NCBI GenBank assembly: GCA_018819925.1
Contig: JAHJPG010000006.1
Coordinates: 22,563 to 86,562 of the forward strand
Direction of reading: 5' to 3'
DNA from: Pseudomonadota bacterium
GTDB taxonomy: Bacteria > Desulfobacterota > Desulfarculia > Desulfarculales > Desulfarculaceae
Length of the DNA: 64,000 bases
Shown: one piece after another, positions 53,573 through 60,885 of the stretch
Numbering within the stretch: position 1 is the stretch's first letter
Layout of the letters: every line of letters starts with the position of its first letter
Notes under the pieces: generated by a model
What the model saw: the letters and a program-made list of their open reading frames with translations, nothing else
Database searches by the model: none
What the model was told of the DNA's origin: nothing
Translations under genes and position numbers: made by a program

Positions 53573-56497
53573 TCAAGCCTTCCTTATGTAATCCAGGTGG
53601 GTGAGCAGGTCGCTGCGGCCCACCAGGTCCCGAACGCTTCTCAGTCCCAGGCGCCACAGAATGTGCCGCAGCTGTATGGCCCAGGAGTTGAACAGGTTGA
53701 TAACGCGCTGGGCGCCCCAATCCGAGTCATAGGCCACCGACAGATCGGGGTCGGTGGTGGCGATGCCCCGGGGGCAGCCCCGGCCGGACTCGCAGTTGGA
53801 GCAACGGATGCATTCCAGGGCCACCATGTCCGCCGTGCCGCAGACGATGCCGTCGGCGCCCAGGGCGATGGCCTTGGCCACGTCCCAGGCGGTGCGCACG
53901 CCGCCGGAGGCGATCAGGGTGATCTTGTCGCGAATGCCCTCCTCGGTGAGGAAGCGATGCACCATGGGGATGGCGTACTCGATGGGCATGGCGATGTTTT
54001 TCTTGGCGATGTCCGGAGCCGCCCCGGTGCCGCCGTAGCTTCCGTCCAGATGCACGATGTGGGCCCCGGCGTAGTAGGAGCCCACGGCCACCATGTCCAC
54101 GTCCATGGGGGTGGAGACCTTCACCGAAATCAGGGCGCGGGGATTGATGTGCTTTATCCAATCCACGTGCTTCTTATGGTCCTCCACCGAATACACCGAG
54201 TGGAAGGGGAAGGGGCTGAACAGGGAGGTGCCCACCACGGCCTCGCGCATCTTGGCCACCGCCGGGGTCACCTTGTCGCCCAGCAGGTGCCCGCCCAGGC
54301 CGGGCTTTGCGCCCTGGGCGTACTTGAACTCCACGATGCGCACCCGCTGGATGGTTTCCTCGCGAACTCCGAAGAGGCCGGTGGCCACCTGGGTGATGAC
54401 GTTGTCGGAGTATTTTTCCAGCACGGGCGGGAAGCCGCCCTCGCCGGTGCAGGTGAAGGAGCCCAGCGCGGTGTAGGCCCGGGCCCGGCTCTCCATGGTG
54501 GCTTGGCTCACCGAGCCGAAGCTCATGCCGCCGCCATAGATGGGGAAGTCTATATTCACCGCCGGGCGTTCGTCGTCGTCGCGCCGGTTCAGCGGCAGGG
54601 ACAGGTCCACGTCTTCGGGGCCGAAGCCGGCGTCCGGCGGGTCGGCCGGGAAGGTGAACTCCATGCGGTCGAAACCGCCGCCGCTGGCGCCCTTGCGGTA
54701 CTCCAGGCCCTCTTGGGGCGGCAGGCCGGTTTCGGCCTGAATCCAGGTGCTCACCAACAAGTCGGCCGGCCAGCGGGGGTCGCCGAAGGTCTTCCACACC
54801 GGGTTTTGCCCCACCCGGATGGCTTGCACCGGGCAGGCATCGCCGCAATAGGAGCCGATGGAGCGGCAGTAGTCCGCCCCCCGGCAGGTGCGGCTGCGCG
54901 GGGCCAGCATCTTTTCGCCGGCCTTCAGGTGCACCCCGAACTTGCAGACCTCGGCGCACTTGCCGCAGGCCACGCAGGTGTTCAGGCGCTCGGCCTTATA
55001 CTTGGTCAGGGCGTTGCGATAGCGCGAAGGCGCGTCAGCCACCTCCACCGGCAAGGCGCTGTAGGTCCCCGGGTCCAGCAATGGCGCCGGGGTTGCGTGG
55101 GCCGGCTCGTAATCGGTGACTCGCTGGCCGAAGATGGGCGCGAAGCTCATCTTCTCCAGGTCCTCGAAAACCATGGCCCGGCCCATTTCGCCGCGCAGGC
55201 GGCGCACCTCGCGGATGCCCATGGCCCCCATCAGTTCGATGATCTGGGAATGGAAGGCGCCCATGAGGTTGAGCAGGCGCTTTTTGCCGTGCTCCTCGCC
55301 GATGACGTCCAGGCCCACCGGGCAGTCGAAGCCCTCGGTGCAGGAGCGGCACAGGCGGCACTCCATGGCCACGTTGAGCACCAGGTCCAGGCCCACGCCG
55401 TCCGCGCCGCAGAGGATGGTCTTGGCCACGTGCTCGGCCAGGGCCACGCCGCCGCCGGCCAAAAGGGTCACCTGGTCGCGGCAGGCCTCGTCCACCAGGC
55501 GCAGGTGCACCCGGCGTATCAGTTTGGTGATGAAGGTGCCCGACGCCTTGCCCAGGCCCTGGCCCTTGTCGCCGGCCTGGAGGTAGAGCACCTCGGCCCC
55601 GGCCAGGGCCAGCTCGGCGGCCCTGTCGGCCGCGTTTTCGTCCAGGGGCAGGCGAACCGCCACCACCAGGTCCGGGCGCAGAGCCTTGATCTGGGCCACC
55701 TGGCCCATCACCCCGGAGGTGTAGGGCATCTCGGCCATGGCCGCGCCCTCCAAGGGGCCCAGGCCGGCCGGTACGCCGTCGATGCGCACGATCAGGTTGG
55801 CCCTTAGATCGGCCAAGAGCCCGGCGGCTTCTTCATAGGTGGCCACGGCCAGGGTCTTGGCCTCGCGGGCGGCCAGGGCCATGGCCCGGCGGGTGCCCGG
55901 GCCCATCTTGCCCCAGGGAGGCAGGTCCAGCACCATGGGCGTGGGCAGCTCCACAAAGGGTGGAATGTCGGTAGCCAGGTCGCCGGCTTCGTCGAAGACC
56001 AGGCGCTCGGGCCGCCGGCCCAGCTCGATGACGGTGCTGATGTACTCGCGGCCGTGGATGCCGTCGCGGGTGGGCCGCACGATCTCGCTCATGTCGGTCC
56101 ATATCTGGTCGAAGCCGGGCCCCGAGAAGGGGCCGCGGTAGCCGGCCCCGGAGACCGGGATCTTGCCGGTGGCGGCCTGCTTCCACAGGGCGGAGATGAT
56201 GTCCGGCCGCCAGTATTCGTCGCCCATGGCCTCGAACTGGGGGTTCACGGCCCGGGTTAGGATGTTCTTCTTGCACTCCTGCACGCAACGCATGCAGTTG
56301 AGGCACATGGAGTCGGTGGTGTCCACCACCTGCCCGGCGTCGAAGGTCTTTTTGCGATAGACATCGTAGATGCAGCTATCGCGCTTGACGCACTTCAGAC
56401 AGCCAAGGCAGCCCTCCGTCTCCATGGCGGCCAGCTTGGCCACCGGGGTGAAGCGGGGGTCCGTGGGTTCCACCTCGACGTGATACTTTTCGCCCAT
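53573..56497 (-). CDS. Glutamate-synthase-like FMN protein with tandem barrel domains and ferredoxin modules
   Basis: 974 residues. The N-terminus has two Cys groups (30, 33, 36, 42 and 65, 68, 71, 75). Residues 180-450 are a GltS-type barrel half ending with Cys380-x2-Cys383-x2-Cys386-x5-Cys392. A ferredoxin segment follows (Cys508, 511, 514, 518, and a CRGADYC to CGDACP group). Residues 640-974 are the full FMN barrel (GGGMSFGSVS, HLDGSYGGTGAAP, ASGGVRTAWDVAKAIALGADG) ending with the same Cys spacing at 896, 899, 902, 908. The post-Cys tails also match each other, so this is an internal duplication. It would make glutamate from 2-oxoglutarate and channelled ammonia. Confidence 0.87.
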   Translation of the reverse strand: MGEKYHVEVEPTDPRFTPVAKLAAMETEGCLGCLKCVKRDSCIYDVYRKKTFDAGQVVDTTDSMCLNCMRCVQECKKNILTRAVNPQFEAMGDEYWRPDIISALWKQAATGKIPVSGAGYRGPFSGPGFDQIWTDMSEIVRPTRDGIHGREYISTVIELGRRPERLVFDEAGDLATDIPPFVELPTPMVLDLPPWGKMGPGTRRAMALAAREAKTLAVATYEEAAGLLADLRANLIVRIDGVPAGLGPLEGAAMAEMPYTSGVMGQVAQIKALRPDLVVAVRLPLDENAADRAAELALAGAEVLYLQAGDKGQGLGKASGTFITKLIRRVHLRLVDEACRDQVTLLAGGGVALAEHVAKTILCGADGVGLDLVLNVAMECRLCRSCTEGFDCPVGLDVIGEEHGKKRLLNLMGAFHSQIIELMGAMGIREVRRLRGEMGRAMVFEDLEKMSFAPIFGQRVTDYEPAHATPAPLLDPGTYSALPVEVADAPSRYRNALTKYKAERLNTCVACGKCAEVCKFGVHLKAGEKMLAPRSRTCRGADYCRSIGSYCGDACPVQAIRVGQNPVWKTFGDPRWPADLLVSTWIQAETGLPPQEGLEYRKGASGGGFDRMEFTFPADPPDAGFGPEDVDLSLPLNRRDDDERPAVNIDFPIYGGGMSFGSVSQATMESRARAYTALGSFTCTGEGGFPPVLEKYSDNVITQVATGLFGVREETIQRVRIVEFKYAQGAKPGLGGHLLGDKVTPAVAKMREAVVGTSLFSPFPFHSVYSVEDHKKHVDWIKHINPRALISVKVSTPMDVDMVAVGSYYAGAHIVHLDGSYGGTGAAPDIAKKNIAMPIEYAIPMVHRFLTEEGIRDKITLIASGGVRTAWDVAKAIALGADGIVCGTADMVALECIRCSNCESGRGCPRGIATTDPDLSVAYDSDWGAQRVINLFNSWAIQLRHILWRLGLRSVRDLVGRSDLLTHLDYIRKA

Positions 56498-56542
56498 GAT
56501 AAAAATCCTGCTCGTCTGCTGGCGGTGAGCCCGGGCCGGGGT

Positions 56543-57484
56543 CTAGACCTCCGGACGGGGGGACAGGCCGGCCTGGTTGATGATCTCGGGCAAAAGCTCC
56601 TCCGCCTCGATGGCCTGAAGGTGCACGCCCTTGACTCCCGGCAACTCCCGAACCTGCTCTATCAGCTCCAAGGTCACCTTGATGCCCTCGGCCTGGGGAT
56701 CGGAGGCATCCTTCATGCGGCCGATGAGCTCCTGGGGGACCACCACGCCCGGCACGTTGTTGTTCATGTAGTTGAGCATGCCCGCCGAGCGGGGCACGAT
56801 GATCCCCGGCAGGATGGCGGTCTTCTCGGCCAGGCCCATGTCCACCGCCTTGGCCATCTGCTGGGCAAAGGCCTTGATGTCGTACACCGCCTGGGTCTGG
56901 ATGAAGTCCGCCCCGGCGGCCACCTTCTTGGCCAGGCGCAGCACCCGGAACTCGATGGGCGGCCCCAGGGGGGTCCAGGCCGCGCCGATGAAAAACGCCG
57001 GCTTGCTGGTCAGGGCGTCGCCGCCCGCCTGCAACCCCTCGTCGCGCATGCCCTTGATGATGCTGATGAGCTGCATGGAGTCCACGTCGTAGACTCCCTT
57101 GGCTCCGGGATGGCCCTTGAGCTTGCCGCTGGCCCCGGCGCCCTGGTGGTCGCCGCTGATGGCCAGGATGTTCCTGAGCCCCAGGGCGGCCGCGCCCAGC
57201 AGATCGCTCTGCATGGCGATGCGGTTGCGGTCCCTACAGGTCATCTGGGCCACGGGCTCCAGGCCCGCGTCCAACAGAATCTTGGAGCCGGCGATGGAAG
57301 ACATCCGCACCACGGCGGTCTGGTTGTCGGTGACGTTGTAGCCGTCGGCCAGGCCCTTTAGAATCCGGGCCTTCTTGAGCACCGCATCCACGTCGGGGCC
57401 CCGGGGAGGTCCCACCTCGGTGGTAAGGGCGAAATGGCCGGCGGCCAAAACCTTCTCCAGCTTGGTTCCCGCGCGCAAACTCAT
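56543..57484 (-). CDS. metF: Methylene-tetrahydrofolate reductase, catalytic subunit MetF
   Basis: 313 residues with the MTHFR barrel: LTTEVGPPRGPDV at the start, YNVTDNQTAVVRMSS, DRNRIAMQSDLLGA, NILAISGDHQG, and the Gln/Phe-rich FIQTQAVYDI. It reduces 5,10-methylene-THF to 5-methyl-THF; in Wood-Ljungdahl organisms it works with the Fe-S/zinc protein MetV. The ATG overlaps the metV stop by four bases, and the glutamate-synthase-like gene follows after 45 bases. Confidence 0.92.
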   Translation of the reverse strand: MSLRAGTKLEKVLAAGHFALTTEVGPPRGPDVDAVLKKARILKGLADGYNVTDNQTAVVRMSSIAGSKILLDAGLEPVAQMTCRDRNRIAMQSDLLGAAALGLRNILAISGDHQGAGASGKLKGHPGAKGVYDVDSMQLISIIKGMRDEGLQAGGDALTSKPAFFIGAAWTPLGPPIEFRVLRLAKKVAAGADFIQTQAVYDIKAFAQQMAKAVDMGLAEKTAILPGIIVPRSAGMLNYMNNNVPGVVVPQELIGRMKDASDPQAEGIKVTLELIEQVRELPGVKGVHLQAIEAEELLPEIINQAGLSPRPEV

Positions 57485-58152
57485 GACCGAAGATCCTCCC
57501 GAAGCATCCTCTTGGGCCCGCCGGCCGGCGAGTTGGACCAGTTCTTGGGAGGCCGGACCTGGGTCAGGTCCTCCAACCGGCCGCGGGCGGTGGCCCGCTC
57601 CACGATCAGCCGCCAGATACAGGGCGTGTCCTGGTTGATCTCACACATTCCATCGGTGCGGGTGCCGCCGCAGGGGCCGTTCATCAGGCTCTTGGCGCAG
57701 CGGGCCACCGGGCACAGGCCGAAGGTCAGCCCCAGCACGCAGTCGCCGCAGGCGGCGCAGCGGCTGGTCCACAGCCCCGGCTCCTCGCGGAGGCTCAGGC
57801 TGGTGGTGTTGACCCCGGGGTAGAGCGGGGTGTCCACAAAGCGCTCGGCCACCAGCTGCATGCCGATGCCGCAGGCCAGGCTCACGATGGCGTCGGCCTC
57901 GGCCGCCGCCTCGGCGATGGCCTCCACGAACTCCGGTTCGCACTGGCGCTCCAGGGTGGCGCTTTTAACCTCCACGGGGTTGCCGTCGTTTTGCATGGCC
58001 ATGGCCAACAGAGGCGCCAGGGTCTCCACCTCGCGCTCCCCGCCGGCGGCGCATTCGGCCACGCAGGTGGCGCAACCGATTACCAGCACCTTCTTGTGGC
58101 CGCGCAGGTAACCCACCATCTCCTCAATGGGCTTCCACTCAGCGGTGATCAT
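57481..58152 (-). CDS. metV: Methylene-tetrahydrofolate reductase C-terminal (MetV) subunit
   Basis: 223 residues and Cys-rich: VIGCATCVAECAAGG near the N-terminus, SLACGIGMQ, then CAACGDCVLGLTFGLCPVARCAKSLMNGPCGG, the MetV/MTHFR-C pattern that carries Fe-S clusters and zinc. It forms the core heterodimer with MetF and receives electrons for methylene-THF reduction. It is coupled to metF by ATGA and lies six bases after the MvhD-like gene. Confidence 0.92.
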   Translation of the reverse strand: MITAEWKPIEEMVGYLRGHKKVLVIGCATCVAECAAGGEREVETLAPLLAMAMQNDGNPVEVKSATLERQCEPEFVEAIAEAAAEADAIVSLACGIGMQLVAERFVDTPLYPGVNTTSLSLREEPGLWTSRCAACGDCVLGLTFGLCPVARCAKSLMNGPCGGTRTDGMCEINQDTPCIWRLIVERATARGRLEDLTQVRPPKNWSNSPAGGPKRMLREDLRS

Positions 58153-58158
58153 CGGCGC

Positions 58159-58587
58159 TCAAACTCCTTTCATGGGGTTGGGCCCCAGGGCCCGCGCGGC
58201 ATCGGCCCTACGGCCGGCCATTTGCATTAAATCTTCCAGGCTTAGGCCAGCGCCCCGCTCCAGGCCAAGGCGCTCGGCTCCCATGCCCACCTGCTCCAAA
58301 AGCTCCCGGCCCCGGTTCAGGCGTTTTTCGGCCCTGGTGCTGCCCACCAGATGTTGGCAGGCCTTTTCGGGGCAGGCCGCGATCTGCAATCCGTCGCTGC
58401 CCTGCTCCAACAGGCGCATCAGATGGGGCAGCTGCACCTTGCTGCTGCAAGGCAAGAGCACCAGCCGCACGCTGAAGCCCTGGCCGGTCCGGCTGCCCTG
58501 CACCGGCTTGACCTCCGGGGCCAGGCTCTGGCGGCAGTAGAGCAGGGTGATCCGCGGCTGAAATTCTGCGGTTGAATTGTTGGCCAT
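58159..58587 (-). CDS. MvhD/HdrA-associated iron-sulfur subunit-like protein
   Basis: 142 residues resembling MvhD (electron-transfer subunit of hydrogenase/heterodisulfide reductase complexes): RLVLLPCSSKVQLPHLMRLLEQGSDGLQIAACPEKACQH and AEKRLNRGRELLEQVGMGAERL. The N-terminal Cys pair of MvhD is reduced to a single Cys (LLYCRQ), so its [2Fe-2S] site may be incomplete. As first gene of the metV-metF operon it probably docks an electron donor complex to MetFV. GGGAGAG precedes the ATG. Confidence 0.78.
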   Translation of the reverse strand: MANNSTAEFQPRITLLYCRQSLAPEVKPVQGSRTGQGFSVRLVLLPCSSKVQLPHLMRLLEQGSDGLQIAACPEKACQHLVGSTRAEKRLNRGRELLEQVGMGAERLGLERGAGLSLEDLMQMAGRRADAARALGPNPMKGV

Positions 58588-58802
58588 GGTCTAAAAACTC
58601 TCCCGGGTCCCCGCCCGGCATCTTGGCCGGGTCTGGCCACTCAAAAGAACGTTGCGGCTACCGGTTTGGTCCACCGCGGCAATCCCTAACGCCGCTTGTT
58701 GGTGTTGCCGAGGCGGCTTCAAATCGGGGCGGCGCGGGTTTTTGACTACATTCGTCACGCCGGGAAGCGGTTGAGGGGTCTAAAGCGGTCCCCGGCAAAC
58801 AC

Positions 58803-58815
58803 GGCAACCATTGCC
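58803..58815. promoter_or_regulatory. Candidate operator GGCAA-N3-TTGCC
   Basis: Perfect five-base inverted arms directly abutting the -10 box (58816-58821) of the minus-strand promoter of the mvhD-like/metV/metF operon. Another GGCAA occurs at 58794. A repressor here would block that operon. Confidence 0.4.
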
Positions 58816-58844
58816 TTTATGACAGAGCAACCCCACGTTGTCAA
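58816..58844 (-). promoter_or_regulatory. Putative sigma70 promoter of the mvhD-like/metV/metF/glutamate-synthase-like operon
   Basis: Minus strand: perfect TTGACA (58839-58844), 17-base spacer, CATAAA (58816-58821, four of six). Its start would leave a leader of about 220 bases before the first gene. Confidence 0.45.
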
Positions 58845-58955
58845 CACCCTGGCTTCTAGTGGGAATAATTATGCTTCATCCAATGGAATTAAAAGGATAA
58901 TAATCCAATGTTGCCCCAGAAGGCCCGCGGGTGTCGCGGGGACGGTTCGAGTTGT

Positions 58956-58979
58956 CGGCAATAGACGGCAGTATTGCCG
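58956..58979. promoter_or_regulatory. Candidate operator CGGCAAT-N10-ATTGCCG
   Basis: Perfect seven-base arms (58956-58962 and 58973-58979) just upstream of a TTGACT box for the NrpR gene. It shares the GGCAA half-site with 58803-58815, with about one helical turn more between arms. Autoregulation by NrpR is the simplest reading, though known archaeal NrpR sites differ in sequence. Confidence 0.45.
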
Positions 58980-59080
58980 CATATTGACTTGACTTCTGTG
59001 GCAGAGGCGGTTAGTTTGAGACAGGTTGTCCGTAGAGACTTGGCCCCTGCCAATTCTGACAAACGCAAGGAGTGCTACAG

Positions 59081-60070
59081 GTGGACGAACGCAGTCGGCG
59101 CAAGATATTGGATGTGCTCAGGGTGCTTTCCGAATCGGATAAACCCCTGGGCGGCACCCGCATCGCCCACGCCCTGGCTCTGGCCGGCAAGGACATGAGC
59201 CAGCGCACCATCCGTTATTATTTAAGCATAACCGATGATGAGGGGCTGACCCAACAGGTTGGCCGCCGGGGACGGCAACTGACCCTCCTGGGCCGCCGTG
59301 AGTTGGAAACCGCCTATGTGATGGACAAGGTGGGTTTCGTGGCCGCCCGGGCCGAGGCCTTGATCTTCGGCATGGACTTCAAGCTGCGCCAGGGGAAGGG
59401 CACGGTGGCGGTGAATCTTTCGGTCCTGCGGGCCAAGGATCTGCCCCGGGCCAAGGAGGTGATGCGCCAGGTGTTTCAGGCGGGCTATTCCCTGGGCGAC
59501 CGCTTGCTCATCGGCGAGCCGGGACAAAGGGTGGGCAGCTATGTTCCCGGCCCCGGCGAGGTGGTGGTGGCCACGGTGTGCTCCATAGCCATCAATGGGG
59601 TGATGCTCGACGAGGGCGTGCCCATGACCAACCGCTTCGGCGGACTTTTGCAGGTCAGCGAACACAAGCCTTTGCGTTTCACCCAGATCATAAATTACGA
59701 CGCCACCACCCTGGACCCGCTGGAGATATTCATCAAAGGCAAGATGACCACGGTTAAGCAGGCCGTGGCCACCGGAGAGGGAGTGATCGGGGCCAGCTTC
59801 CGCGAGATTCCCGCCCCGGCGGCGGAAAAGGCCCGCCGGTTGGCCGTGCGCCTGGAGCGGGCCGGCTTGGGCGGCATAATCCTGGTGGGCCGGCCCGGCC
59901 AGCCACTGTTGGAGGTTCCCTTGGCTCCCGGCCGGGTGGGCATGGTGGTGCGGGGAGGGCTCAATCCCATGGCCGCGGTGGAGGAAGACGGCCTCGTCAC
60001 CATCAACCGGGCCTTTAGCCAGTTGCTGCCCTTCGAGCAACTCAGCCATTGGGAGGAGGTGCTGGCATGA
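59081..60070 (+). CDS. nrpR: NrpR-family transcriptional regulator
   Basis: 329 residues: an N-terminal winged helix (SRRKILDVLRVLSESDKPLGGTRIAHAL, QRTIRYYLSITDDEGLT) and one NrpR regulatory domain (DUF128), with VGFVAARAEALIFGMDFKLRQGKGTVAVNLS and RFGGLLQV. Archaeal NrpR represses nitrogen-assimilation genes and is released by 2-oxoglutarate. The GTG at 59081 has AAGGAG nine bases upstream; the GTG at 59072 is too close to it. It is divergent from an operon containing glutamate-synthase-like genes, a fitting target. Confidence 0.88.
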   Translation: MDERSRRKILDVLRVLSESDKPLGGTRIAHALALAGKDMSQRTIRYYLSITDDEGLTQQVGRRGRQLTLLGRRELETAYVMDKVGFVAARAEALIFGMDFKLRQGKGTVAVNLSVLRAKDLPRAKEVMRQVFQAGYSLGDRLLIGEPGQRVGSYVPGPGEVVVATVCSIAINGVMLDEGVPMTNRFGGLLQVSEHKPLRFTQIINYDATTLDPLEIFIKGKMTTVKQAVATGEGVIGASFREIPAPAAEKARRLAVRLERAGLGGIILVGRPGQPLLEVPLAPGRVGMVVRGGLNPMAAVEEDGLVTINRAFSQLLPFEQLSHWEEVLA

Positions 60071-60789
60071 GCCCTGCTCAGGTCAACCCCACAGCTCATC
60101 CGCGACGCCACCGCCGTTTGCCCTGGTTCAAATCCCGGCACCTTTGGCTTTTCGTCACCCTGATGGTCTATTTTTTGTTGGTGCCGGTGATTGAGCAGTT
60201 GATTCCTCGCACCAGGACCATACTCGACTTGTTCATAGTACTGGTGCTGGTGGCCGCGGCTTATACGGTAATCAACCGAAAACATCTGTTTATCTTGGCC
60301 CTGATCTTGTTGGTGGCCGGCTTGGCCTTGGTGTTTACCACCCTGCGCATGGAGAGCGCTACGAGCCTGGTGACGGGCTGCCTCTGCTACGTGGGATTCT
60401 TGGGTATTGTCATTTACTCGATATTGAGAGAAGTGCTCACTCTCAAGGAAGTCTCTTTTGACGCCATCAGCGGAGCCCTGAATGGCTATCTGCTCATGGG
60501 CCTGATGTGGGGCTTCGCCTACCAGGCGGTGGAAGCGTCCTGGCCCGGTTCCTTTGCCATGGGAATGGATGTTTTTACCAAAGTCTCGGGGTCCAGTTAT
60601 GTGGCGCCCCACTTGGCGTCGCTTATCTACTTCAGCTTTGTCACCATAACCACCACGGGATATGGCGATATCACCCCAATAAGCGCTGTGGCCGGTCAGT
60701 TGGCCATCACCGAAGCGGTGGTGGGCCAATTTTATATGGTGGTGTTGGTGGCGCGCCTGGTGAGCCTGCAAACCATGCATCGCAATTGA
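60067..60789 (+). CDS. Potassium channel family protein (ion transport 2)
   Basis: 240 residues. Six or so hydrophobic helices come first, then a pore loop with the selectivity filter TITTTGYGDI and a final helix (AVAGQLAITEAVVGQFYMVVLVARLV). No cytoplasmic RCK or cyclic-nucleotide domain follows. The ATG at 60067 overlaps the nrpR stop (ATGA), so the two are translationally coupled, an unusual pairing of a nitrogen regulator with an ion channel. Confidence 0.85.
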   Translation: MSPAQVNPTAHPRRHRRLPWFKSRHLWLFVTLMVYFLLVPVIEQLIPRTRTILDLFIVLVLVAAAYTVINRKHLFILALILLVAGLALVFTTLRMESATSLVTGCLCYVGFLGIVIYSILREVLTLKEVSFDAISGALNGYLLMGLMWGFAYQAVEASWPGSFAMGMDVFTKVSGSSYVAPHLASLIYFSFVTITTTGYGDITPISAVAGQLAITEAVVGQFYMVVLVARLVSLQTMHRN

Positions 60790-60829
60790 TGACGCAATCC
60801 GTCAATAAATTTAATTAATATCAAGCTTA

Positions 60830-60860
60830 TTGACAATGCTCAGGCTATCTAACAAGATAG
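60830..60860 (+). promoter_or_regulatory. Putative promoter and operator of the RND efflux operon
   Basis: TTGACA (60830-60835) is followed after 17-18 bases by a weak -10 (CAAGAT/AAGATA). The inverted repeat CTATCT-AACA-AGATAG (60845-60850, 60855-60860) overlaps that -10, so a repressor bound there would block the efflux genes. AGGAGGG precedes the downstream ATG. Confidence 0.4.
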
Positions 60861-60885
60861 GCGTGTCTCTAGGAGGGCGAAACAA

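Larger units (their letters stand above)
58588..59080. promoter_or_regulatory. Divergent control region between the metFV operon and the NrpR gene
   Basis: About 490 bases, AT-richer in the middle. It holds a minus-strand promoter, two GGCAA-type inverted repeats (58803-58815 and 58956-58979), GGATAATAATCC near 58892, and a weak plus-strand promoter (TTGACT at 58989-58994, TAGTTT 17 bases on). There is no credible reading frame. Confidence 0.5.

Noticed and set aside
53438..55807. 789-codon open frame on the plus strand
   Set aside because: Antisense shadow of the tandem-barrel glutamate-synthase-like gene; composition dominated by Ala, His, Gly and Val with no recognisable domain.
58889..58903. 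GGATAATAATCC as an NrpR operator
   Set aside because: The palindrome is short and AT-rich, and does not share the half-site seen in the two better repeats of the same region.
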